From Acanthosepion lycidas (lineage: Eukaryota; Mollusca; Cephalopoda; Sepiida; Sepiidae): a DNA stretch of 64,000 nt. A program made the translations under genes and the position numbers. Below the pieces are notes generated by a model. It had not been told where the DNA came from and searched no databases. It was given only the letters and a program-made list of their open reading frames with translations. Below, one piece after another: positions 51,165 to 61,864 of the stretch. The DNA lies in NCBI GenBank assembly GCA_963932145.1, contig OZ010577.1, positions 16,407,889 to 16,471,888 of the forward strand. Direction: 5' to 3'. How positions within the stretch are numbered: position 1 is the first letter of the stretch; every line of letters begins with the position of its first letter.

Positions 51165-52410
51165 GCAAGAGGCTCCTCTAAAATCTGCTTACAATTATTT
51201 TTCATTCAAACTCATACAGTGAGCGTAGCATGCAAAGGATACTATTCATATAACAGGGATTTCCTTGAAAAAATGTGTGGACGCAAAGTGGGTGATCGCT
51301 GTATGTTTCTCTCCTGCCGTGCGTTCTATTTACCTTTACATTCTTTCATTTAACTTTGTGAACAGGCAAGAGCCTCCACTAAAACCGGCTTACAATTATT
51401 TTTCATTCGAACTCATACAGTGAGCGTAGCATGCAAAGGTTACGACTCATGTAACAGGGATTTCCTTGAAAAACTGTGTGGACGCAAAGTGGGTGATCGC
51501 TGTATGTTTCTCTCCTGCCGTGCGTTCTATTTACCTTTACATTCTTTCATTTCACTTTATGAACAGGCAAGGGTCTCCTCTAAAACCGGCTTACAATTAT
51601 TTTTCATTCGAACTCATACAGTGAGCGTAGCATGCAAAGGATACTATTCATATAACAGGGATTTCCTTGAAAAACTGTGTGGACGCAAAATGGGTGATCG
51701 CTGTATGTTTCTCTCCTGCCGTGCGTTCTATTTACCTTTACATTCTTTCATTTAACTTTATGAACAGGCAAGAGGCTCCTCTAAAAGCTGCTTAAAATTA
51801 TTTTTCATTCGACCTCATACAGTGAGCGTAGCATGCAAAGGTTACGACTCACGTAACAGGGATTTCCTTGAAAAACTGTGTGGACGCAAAATGGGTGATC
51901 GCTGTATGTTTCTCTCCTGCCGTGCGTTCTATTTACCTTTACATTCTTTCATTTAACTTTATGAACAGGCAAGAGCCTCCTCTAAAAGCTGCTTACAATT
52001 ATTTTTCATTCGAACTCATACAGTGAGCGTAGCATGCAAAGGTTACGACTCACGTAACAGGGATTTCCTTGAAAAACTGTGTGGACGCAAAATGTGTGAT
52101 CGCTGTATGTTTCTCTCCTGCCGTGCGTTCTATTTACGTTTACATTCTTTCATTTAACTTTATGAACAGGCAAGAGGCTCCTCTAAAATCTGCTTACAAT
52201 TATTTTTCATTCAAACTCATACAGTGAGCGTAGCATGCAAAGGATACTATTCATATAACAGGGATTTCCTTGAAAAAATGTGTGGACGCAAAGTGGGTGA
52301 TCGCTGTATGTTTCTCTCCTGCCGTGCGTTCTATTTACGTTTACATTCTTTCATTTAACTTTGTGAACAGGCAAGAGCCTCCACTAAAACCGGCTTACAA
52401 TTATTTTTCA
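51165..52410 (+). repeat. 5-monomer-spaced repeat (about 51165-51490 and 52170-52495)
   Basis: Both stretches have AAAATCTGC, ATTCAAACTC, a Y-type monomer with GAAAAAATGTGTGG, then AACTTTGTGAACAGG with CCTCCACTAAAACC, followed by a CATGTAACAGGG monomer. The offset is 1005 bp, exactly 5 x 201. The copies differ at TTTACCTTTAC against TTTACGTTTAC and at AAAGTGGG against AAAATGGTTG. Confidence 0.82.
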
Positions 52411-54233
52411 TTCGAACTCATACAGTGAGCGTAGCATGCAAAGGTTACGACTCATGTAACAGGGATTTCCTTGAAAAACTGTGTGGACGCAAAATGGTTG
52501 ATCGCTGTATGTTTCTCTCCTGCCGTGCGTTCTATTTACCTTTACATTCTTTCATTTCACTTTATGAACAGGCAAGGGCCTCCTCTAAAAGCGGCTTACA
52601 ATTATTTTTCATTCGAACTCATACAGTGAGCGTAGCATGCAAAGGATACTATTCATATAACAGGGATTTCATTGAAAAACTGCGTGGACGCAAAGTGGGT
52701 GATCGCTGTATGTTTCTCCCCTGCCGTGCGTTCTATTTACCTTTACATTCTTTCATTTCACTTTATGAACAGGCAAGAGCCTCCTCTAAAACTGGCTTAC
52801 AATTATTTTTCATTCGAACTCATACAGTGAGCGTAGCATGCAAAGGTTACGACTCACGTAACAGGGATTTCCTTGAAAAACTGTGTGGACGCAAAATGGG
52901 TGATCGCTGTATGTTTCTCTCCTGCCGTGCGTTCTATTTACCTTTACATTCTTTCATTTAACTTTATGAACAGGCAAGAGCCTCCTCTAAAAGCTGCTTA
53001 AAATTATTTTTCATTCGAACTCATACAGTGAGCGTAGCATGCAAAGGATACTATTCATATAACAGGGATTTCCTTGAAAAACTGTGTGGACGCAAAGTGG
53101 GTGATCGCTGTATGTTTCTCTCCTGCCGTGCGTTCTATTTACCTTTACATTCTTTCATTTAACTTTATGAACAGGCAAGAGCCTCCTCTAAAAGATGCTT
53201 ACAATTATTTTTCATTCGAACTCATACAGTGAGCGTAGCATGCAAAGGTTACGACTCACGTAACAGGGATTTCCTTGAAAAACTGTGTGGACGCAAAATG
53301 GGTGATCGCTGTATGTTTCTCTCCTGCCGTGCGTTCTATTTACCTTTACATTCTTTCATTTAACTTTATGAACAGGCAAGAGGCTCCTCTAAAAGCTGCT
53401 TACAATTATTTTTCATTCGAACTCATACAGTGAGCGTAGCATGCAAAGGTTACGACTCACGTAACAGGGATTTCCTTGAAAAACTGTGTGGACGCAAAAT
53501 TGGTGATCGCTGTATGTTTCTCTCCTGCCGTGCGTTCTATTTACCTTTACATTCTTTCATTTAACTTTATGAACAGGCAAGAGCCTCCTCTAAAAGCTGC
53601 TTGCAATTATTTTTCATTCGAACTCATACAGTGAGCGTAGCATGCAAAGGTTACGACTCACGTAACAGGGACTTCCTTGAAAAACTGTGTGGACGCAAAA
53701 TGGGTGATCGCTGTATGTTTCTCTCCTGCCGTGCGTTCTATTTACCTTTACATTCGTTCATTTCACTTTATGAGCAGGCAAGAGCCTCTTCTAAAACCTG
53801 CATACAATTATTTTTCATTCGAACTCATACAGTGAGCGTAGCATGCAAAGGTTACGACTCACGTAACAAAGATTTCCTTGAAAAACTGTGTGGACGCAAA
53901 ATGGGTGATCGCTGTATGTTTCTCTCCTGCCGTGCGTTCTATTTACCTTTACATTCTTTCATTTAACTTTATGAACAGGCAAGAGCCTCCTCTAAAAGCT
54001 GCTTACAATTATTTTTCATTCGAACTCATACAGTGAGAGTAGCATGCAAATGTTACGACTCACGTAACAGGGATTTCCTTGAAAAACTGTGTGGACGCAA
54101 AATGGGTGATCGCTGTATGTTTCTCTCCTGCCGTGCGTTCTATTTACCTTTACATTCTTTCATTTCACTTTATGAACAGGCAAGGGTCTCCTCTAAAACC
54201 GGCTTACAATTATTTTTCATTCGAACTCATACA

Positions 54234-54433
54234 GTGAGAGTAGCATGCAAAGGTTACGACCGACATAACAGGGATTTCCTTGAAAAACTGTGTGGACGCA
54301 AAATTGGTATCGCTGTATGTTTCTCTCCTGCCGTGCGTTCTATTTACCTTTACATTCTTTCATTTCACTTTATGAACAGGCAAGAGCCTCCTCTAAAAGC
54401 TGCTTACAATTATTTTTCATTCGAACTCATACA
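54234..54433 (+). repeat. 200-bp D-type variant monomer
   Basis: Carries GTTACGACCGACATAAC instead of the standard dyad block and AAAATTGGTATCG, one base shorter than AAAATTGGTGATCG with the G of GATC region lost. I saw no other copy of this combination, so it looks like a private variant. Confidence 0.85.
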
Positions 54434-55438
54434 GTGAGCGTAGCATGCAAAGGTTACGACTCACGTAACAGGGATTTCCTTGAAAAACTGTGTGGACGCA
54501 AAATGGGTGATCGCTGTATGTTTCTCTCCTGCCGTGCGTTCTATTTACCTTTACATTCATTCATTTAACTTTATGAACAGGCAAGAGCCTCCTCTAAAAG
54601 CTGCTTAAAATTATTTTTCATTCGAACTCATACAGTGAGCGTAGCATGCAAAGGTTACGACTCACGTAACAGGGATTTCCTTGAAAAACTGTGTGGACGC
54701 AAAATGGGTGATCGCTGTATGTTTCTCTCCTGCCGTGCGTTCTATTTACCTTTACATTCTTTCATTTAACTTTATGAACAGGCAAGAGGCTCCTCTAAAA
54801 GCTGCTTAAAATTATTTTTCATTCGAACTCATACAGTGAGCGTAGTATGCAAAGGTTACGACTCACGTAACAGGGATTTCCTTGAAAAACTGTGTGGACG
54901 CAAAATTGGTGATCGCTGTATGTTTCTCTCCTGCCGTGCGTTCTATTTACCTTTACATTCTTTCATTTAACTTTATGAACAGGCAAGAGCCTCCTCTAAA
55001 AGCTGCTTACAATTATTTTTCATTCGAACTCATACAGTGAGCGTAGCATGCAAAGGTTACGACTAACGTAACAGGGATTTCCTTGAAAATCTGTGTGGAC
55101 GCAAAATGAGTGATCGCTGTATGTTTCTCTCCTGCCGTGCGTTCTATTTACCTTTACATTCCTTCATTTAACTTTATGAACAGGCAAGAGCCTCCTCTAA
55201 AAGCTGCTTACAATTATTTTTCATTCGAACTCATACAGTGAGCGTAGCATGCAAAGGTTACGACTAACGTAACAGGGATTTCCTTGAAAATCTGTGTGGA
55301 CGCAAAATGGGTGATCGCTGTATGTTTCTCTCCTGCCGTGCGTTCTATTTACCTTTACATTCTTTCATTTCACTTTATGAACAGGCAAGAGCCTCCTCTA
55401 AAAGCTGCTTACAATTATTTTTCATTCGAACTCATACA

Positions 55439-55639
55439 GTGAGCGTAGCATGCAAAGGTTACGACTCACGTAACAGGGATTTCCTTGAAAAACTGTGTGG
55501 ACGCAAAATGGGTGATCGCTGTATGTTTCTCTCCTGCCGTGCGTTCTATTTACCTTTACATTCTTTCATTTCACTTTATGAACAGGCAAGAGCCTCCTCT
55601 AAAAGCTGCTTACAATTATTTTTCATTCGAACTCATACA
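55439..55639 (+). repeat. Representative D-type monomer (201 bp)
   Basis: This copy is close to the consensus and serves as the reference for the D-type, the more common family. It carries GTTACGACTCACGTAAC at 20-36, AAAATGGG at 67-74, TCA at 133-135 and AGCTGC at 166-171. Most D-type copies elsewhere have TAA instead of TCA at 133-135. The next monomer starts exactly 201 bp later at 55640. The start is a convenient register only; the sequence does not say where the biological unit begins. Confidence 0.95.
55458..55474. repeat. Perfect 6-bp inverted repeat within the D-type monomer
   Basis: GTTACG and CGTAAC are exact reverse complements separated by ACTCA, giving a potential 6-bp stem with a 5-nt loop. 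The same dyad recurs in most D-type monomers, so a large fraction of the copies carry it. Common variants fall in the loop (GCTCA, ACTAA, ACACA) or change CACGTAAC to CATGTAAC, which weakens one pair. Y-type monomers lack it. Short dyads are reported in centromeric satellites of several eukaryotes; a role here is inference. Confidence 0.85.
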
Positions 55640-56443
55640 GTGAGCGTAGCATGCAAAGGTTACGACTCACGTAACAGGGATTTCCTTGAAAAACTGTGTG
55701 GACGCAAAATGGGTGATCGCTGTATGTTTCTCTCCTGCCGTGCGTTCTATTTACCTTTACATTCATTCATTTAACTTTATGAACAGGCAAGAGCCTCCTC
55801 TAAAAGCTGCTTAAAATTATTTTTCATTCGAACTCATACAGTGAGCGTAGCATGCAAAGGTTACGACTCACGTAACAGGGATTTCCTTGAAAAACTGTGT
55901 GGACGCAAAATGGGTGATCGCTGTATGTTTCTCTCCTGCCGTGCGTTCTATTTACCTTTACATTCTTTCATTTAACTTTATGAACAGGCAAGAGGCCCCT
56001 CTAAAAGCTGCTTAAAATTATTTTTCATTCGAACTCATACAGTGAGCGTAGCATGCAAAGGTTACGACTCACGTAACAGGGATTTCCTTGAAAAACTGTG
56101 TGGACGCAAAATTGGTGATCGCTGTATGTTTCTCTCCTGCCGTGCGTTCTATTTACCTTTACATTCTTTCATTTAACTTTATGAACAGGCAAGAGCCTCC
56201 TCTAAAAGCTGCTTACAATTATTTTTCATTCGAACTCATACAGTGAGCGTAGCATGCAAAGGTTACGACTAACGTAACAGGGATTTCCTTGAAAATCTGT
56301 GTGGACGCAAAATGGGTGATCGCTGTATGTTTCTCTCCTGCCGTGCGTTCTATTTACCTTTACATTCCTTCATTTAACTTTATGAACAGGCAAGAGCCTC
56401 CTCTAAAAGCTGCTTAAAATTATTTTTCATTCGAACTCATACA

Positions 56444-56642
56444 GTGAGCGTAGCATGCAAAGGTTACGACTCACGTAACAGGGACTTCCTTGAAAAACTG
56501 TGCTCGCAAAATGGGTGATCGCTGTATGTTTCTCTCCTGCCGTGCGTTCTATTTACCTTTACATTCGTTCATTTCACTTTATGAGCAGGCAAGAGCCTCT
56601 TCTAAAACCTGCATACAATTATTTTTCATTCGAACTCATACA
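56444..56642 (+). repeat. 199-bp CTGTGCTCGC monomer, copy 1
   Basis: TGTGTGGACGC is replaced by TGTGCTCGC, a net loss of two bases that differs from the simple TG loss of the 11.8-25.5 kb tracer. It lies at the same position in the monomer, about 56-65. Confidence 0.9.
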
Positions 56643-57059
56643 GTGAGCGTAGCAAGCAAAGGTTACGACTCACGTAACAAAGATTTCCTTGAAAAACTGT
56701 GTGGACGCAAAATGGGTGATCGCTGTATGTTTCTCTCCTGCCGTGCGTTCTATTTACCTTTACATTCTTTCATTTAACTTTATGAACAGGCAAGAGCCTC
56801 CTCTAAAACCGGCTTACAATTATTTTTCATTCGAACTCATACAGTGAGCCTAGCGTGCAAAGGATACTATTCATATAACAGGGATTTCCTTGAAAAACTG
56901 TGTGGACGCAAAATGGGTGATCGCTGTATGTTTCTCTTCTGCCGTGCGTTCTATTTACCTTTACATTCTTTCATTTCACTTTATGAACAGGCAAGAGCCT
57001 CCTCTAAAACCGGCTTACAATTATTTTTCATTCGAACTCATACAGTGAGCGTAGCATGC

Positions 57060-60000
57060 AAAGGTTACGACTCACGTAACAGGGATTTCCTTGAAAAACT
57101 GTGTGGACGCAAAATGGGTGATCGCTGTATGTTTCTCTCCTGCCAAGCGTTCTATTTACCTTTACATTCTTTCATTTAACTTTATGAACAGGCAAGAGCC
57201 TCCTCTAAAACCGGCTTACAATTTCTTTTCATTCGAACTCATACAGTGAGCGTAGCATGCAAAGGTTACGACTCACGTAACAGGTATTTCCTTGAAAAAC
57301 TGTGTGGACGCAAAATGGGTGATCGCTGTATGTTTCTCTCCTGCCGTGCGTTCTATTTACCTTTACATTCTTTCATTTAACTTTATGAACAGGCAAGAGG
57401 CTCCTCTAAAAGCTGCTTACAATTATTTTTCATTCGAACTCATACATTGAGCGTAGCATGCAAAGGTTACGACACACGTAAGAGGGATTTCCTTGAAAAA
57501 CTGTGTGGACGCAAAATGGGTGATCAATGTATGTTTCTCTCCTGCCGTGCGTTCTATTTACCTTTACATTCTTTCATTTATCTTTATGAAGAGGCAAGAG
57601 CCTCCTCTAAAAGCTGCTTACAATTATTTTTCATTCCAACTCATACAGTGAGCGTAGCATGCAAAGGTTACGACTCACGTAACAGGGATTTCCTTGAATA
57701 CATGTGTGGACGCAAAATGGGTGATCGCTGTATGTTTCTCTCCTGCCGTGCGTTGTATTTACCTTTACATTCCTTCATTTAACTTTATGAACAGGCAAGA
57801 GCCTCCTCTAAAAGCTGCTTACAATTATTTTTCATTCGAACTCATACAGTGAGCGTAGCATGCAAAGGTTACGACTAACGTAACAGGGATTTCCTTGAAA
57901 ATCTGTGTGGACGCAAAATGGGTGATCGCTGTATGTTTCTCTCCTGCCGTGCGTTCTATTTACCTTTACATTCTTTCATTTCACTTTATGAACAGGCAAG
58001 AGCCTCCTCTAAAAGCTGCTTACAATTATTTTTCATTCGAACTCATACAGTGAGCGTAGCATGCAAAGGTTACGACTCACGTAACAGGGATTTCCTTGAA
58101 AAACTGTGTGGACGCAAAATGGGTGATCGCTGTATGTTTCTCTCCTGCCGTGCGTTCTATTTACCTTTACATTCTTTCATTTCACTTTATGAACAGGCAA
58201 GAGCCTCCTCTAAAAGCTGCTTACAATTATTTTTCATTCGAACTCATACAGTGAGCGTAGCATGCAAAGGTTACGACTCACGTAACAGGGATTTCCTTGA
58301 AAAACTGTGTGGACGCAAAATGGGTGATCGCTGTATGTTTCTCTCCTGCCGTGCGTTCTATTTACCTTTACATTCATTCATTTAACTTTATGAACAGGCA
58401 AGAGCCTCCTCTAAAAGCTGCTTAAAATTATTTTTCATTCGAACTCATACAGTGAGCGTAGCATGCAAAGGTTACGACTCACGTAACAGGGATTTCCTTG
58501 AAAAACTGTGTGGACGCAAAATGGGTGATCGCTGTATGTTTCTCTCCTGCCGTGCGTTCTATTTACCTTTACATTCTTTCATTTAACTTTATGAACAGGC
58601 AAGAGGCTCCTCTAAAAGCTGCTTAAAATTATTTTTCATTCGAACTCATACAGTGAGCGTAGCATGCAAAGGTTACGACTCACGTAACAGGGATTTCCTT
58701 GAAAAACTGTGTGGACGCAAAATTGGTGATCGCTGTATGTTTCTCTCCTGCCGTGCGTTCTATTTACCTTTACATTCTTTCATTTAACTTTATGAACAGG
58801 CAAGAGCCTCCTCTAAAAGCTGCTTACAATTATTTTTCATTCGAACTCATACAGTGAGCGTAGCATGCAAAGGTTACGACTAACGTAACAGGGATTTCCT
58901 TGAAAATCTGTGTGGACGCAAAATGGGTGATCGCTGTATGTTTCTCTCCTGCCGTGCGTTCTATTTACCTTTACATTCCTTCATTTAACTTTATGAACAG
59001 GCAAGAGCCTCCTCTAAAAGCTGCTTAAAATTATTTTTCATTCGAACTCATACAGTGAGCGTAGCATGCAAAGGTTACGACTCACGTAACAGGGACTTCC
59101 TTGAAAAACTGTGCTCGCAAAATGGGTGATCGCTGTATGTTTCTCTCCTGCCGTGCGTTCTATTTACCTTTACATTCGTTCATTTCACTTTATGAGCAGG
59201 CAAGAGCCTCTTCTAAAACCTGCATACAATTATTTTTCATTCGAACTCATACAGTGAGCGTAGCAAGCAAAGGTTACGACTCACGTAACAAAGATTTCCT
59301 TGAAAAACTGTGTGGACGCAAAATGGGTGATCGCTGTATGTTTCTCTCCTGCCGTGCGTTCTATTTACCTTTACATTCTTTCATTTAACTTTATGAACAG
59401 GCAAGAGCCTCCTCTAAAACCGGCTTACAATTATTTTTCATTCGAACTCATACAGTGAGCCTAGCGTGCAAAGGATACTATTCATATAACAGGGATTTCC
59501 TTGAAAAACTGTGTGGACGCAAAATGGGTGATCGCTGTATGTTTCTCTTCTGCCGTGCGTTCTATTTACCTTTACATTCTTTCATTTCACTTTATGAACA
59601 GGCAAGAGCCTCCTCTAAAACCGGCTTACAATTATTTTTCATTCGAACTCATACAGTGAGCCTAGCATGCAAATGTTACGACTCACGTAACAGGGATTTC
59701 CTTGAAAAACTGTGTGGACGCAAAATGGGTGATCGCTGTATGTTTCTCGCCTGCCGTGCGTTCTATTTACCTTTACATTCTTTCATTTAACTTTATGAAC
59801 AGGCAAGAGGCTCCTCTAAAACCGCCTTACAATTATTTTTCATTCGAACTCATACAGTGAGCGTAGCATGCAAAGGTTACGACTCACGTAACAGGGATTT
59901 CCTTGAAAAACTGTGTGGACGCAAAATGGGTGATCGCTGTATGTTTCTCTCCTGCCAAGCGTTCTATTTACCTTTACATTCTTTCATTTAACTTTATGAA

Positions 60001-60570
60001 CAGGCAAGAGCCTCCTCTAAAACCGGCTTACAATTTCTTTTCATTCGAACTCATACAGTGAGCGTAGCATGCAAAGGTTACGACTCACGTAACAGGTATT
60101 TCCTTGAAAAACTGTGTGGACGCAAAATGGGTGATCGCTGTATGTTTCTCTCCTGCCGTGCGTTTTATTTACCTTTACATTCTTTCATTTAACTTTATGA
60201 ACAGGCAAGAGGCTCCTCTAAAAGCTGCTTACAATTATTTTTCATTCGAACTCATACATTGAGCGTAGCATGCAAAGGTTACGACACACGTAAGAGGGAT
60301 TTCCTTGAAAAACTGTGTGGACGCAAAATGGGTGATCAATGTATGTTTCTCTCCTGCCGTGCGTTCTATTTACCTTTACATTCTTTCATTTATCTTTATG
60401 AAGAGGCAAGAGCCTCCTCTAAAAGCTGCTTACAATTATTTTTCATTCCAACTCATACAGTGAGCGTAGCATGCAAAGGTTACGACTCACGTAACAGGGA
60501 TTTCCTTGAATACATGTGTGGACGCAAAATGGGTGATCGCTGTATGTTTCTCTCCTACCGTGCGTTCTAT
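57060..60570 (+). repeat. 14-monomer-spaced duplication (57060-57757 and 59872-60569)
   Basis: Shared markers are TGCCAAGCG, CAATTTCTTTTC, AACAGGTATTTCC, CATACATTGAGCG, GACACACGTAAGAGG, GTGATCAATGTATGTTTC, TATGAAGAGG, CATTCCAACTC and GAATACATGTGTGG. The offset is 2812 bp. The second copy has GCGTTTTATTT near 60165. This spacing is one monomer longer than that of the adjacent 13-monomer block, because an extra GCAAATGTTACG monomer lies near 59660 in the second copy. Confidence 0.87.
59055..59253 (+). repeat. 199-bp CTGTGCTCGC monomer, copy 2
   Basis: Same altered tract as the monomer at 56444, displaced by 2611 bp with the rest of the 13-monomer block. Confidence 0.9.
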
Positions 60571-60861
60571 TTACCTTTACATTCTTTCATTTAACTTTAT
60601 GAACAGGCAAGAGCCTCCTCTAAAAGCTGCTTACAATTATTTTTCATTCGAACTCATACAGTGAGCGTAGCATGCAAAGGTTACGACTAACGTAACAGGG
60701 ATTTCCTTGAAAATCTGTGTGGACGCAAAATGGGTGATCGCTGTATGTTTCTCGCCTGCCGTGCGTTCTATTTACCTTTACATTCCTTCATTTAACTTTA
60801 TGAACAGGCAAGAGCCTCCTCTAAAAGCTGCTTAAAATTATTTTTCATTCGAACTCATACA

Positions 60862-61060
60862 GTGAGCGTAGCATGCAAAGGTTACGACTCACGTAACAGG
60901 GATTTCCTTGAAAAACTGTGCTCGCAAAATGGGTGATCGCTGTATGTTTCTCTCCTGCCGTGCGTTCTATTTACCTTTACATTCGTTCATTTCACTTTAT
61001 GAACAGGCAAGAGCCTCCTCTAAAAGCTGCTTACAATTATTTTTCATTCGAACTCATACA
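60862..61060 (+). repeat. 199-bp CTGTGCTCGC monomer, copy 3
   Basis: Same altered tract, but its right half has TATGAACAGG and the common AGCTGC instead of the TATGAGCAGG and CCTGCATAC seen in copies 1 and 2. It appears to be a recombinant between that monomer and a standard one. Confidence 0.88.
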
Positions 61061-61864
61061 GTGAGCGTAGCATGCAAAGGTTACGACTCACGTAACAGGG
61101 ATTTCCTTGAAAAACTGTGTGGACGCAAAATGGGTGATCGCTGTATGTTTCTCTCCTGCCGTGCGTTCTATTTACCTTTACATTCTTTCATTTAACTTTA
61201 TGAACAGGCAAGAGGCTCCTCTAAAAGCTGCTTAAAATTATTTTTCATTCGAACTCATACAGTGAGCGTAGCATGCAAAGGTTACGACTCACGTAACAGG
61301 GATTTCCTTGAAAAACTGTGTGGACGCAAAATGGGTGATCGCTGTATGTTTCTCTCCTGCCGTGCGTTCTATTTACCTTTACATTGTTTCATTTAACTTT
61401 ATGAACAGGCAAGAGGCTCCTCTAAAAGCTGCTTACAATTATTTTTCATTCGAACTCATACAGTGAGCGTAGCATGCAAAGGTTACGACTCACGTAACAG
61501 GGATTTCCTTGAAAAACTGTGTGGACGCAAAATTGGTGATCGCTGTATGTTTCTCTCCTGCCGTGCGTTCTATTTACCTTTACATTCTTTCATTTAACTT
61601 TATGAACAGGCAAGAGGCTCCTCTAAAAGCTGCTTAAAATTATTTTTCATTCGAACTCATACAGTGAGCGTAGCATGCAAAGGTTACGACTCACGTAACA
61701 GGGATTTCCTTGAAAAACTGTGTGGACGCAAAATGGGTGATCGCTGAATGTTTCTCTCCTGCCGTGCGTTATATTTACCTTTACATTCTTTCATTTAACT
61801 TTATGAACATGCAAGAGCCTCCTCTAAAAGCGGCTTACAATTATTTTTCATTCGAACTCATACA

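Larger units (their letters stand above)
55144..59656 (+). repeat. 13-monomer-spaced duplication (55144-57045 and 57755-59656)
   Basis: Two ~1.9-kb blocks match at an offset of 2611 bp (13 x 201 less 2). Shared markers are ACATTCCTTC, GACTAACGTAAC with GAAAATCTGTG, ACATTCATTC, CTTAAAATT, AAAATTGGTG, CTGTGCTCGCAAAATG, TATGAGCAGG, GCCTCTTCT, CCTGCATACAATT, GTAGCAAGCAAAGG, ACAAAGATTTCC and GTGAGCCTAGCGTGC. One difference seen is GAGGCCCCTC (55994) against GAGGCTCCTC. Confidence 0.9.

Noticed and set aside
55439..55639. tRNA- or SINE-derived monomer, from ATTCGAACTC resembling a pol III B box
   Set aside because: Only the TTCGA core matches; no A box at the right distance and no cloverleaf was found.
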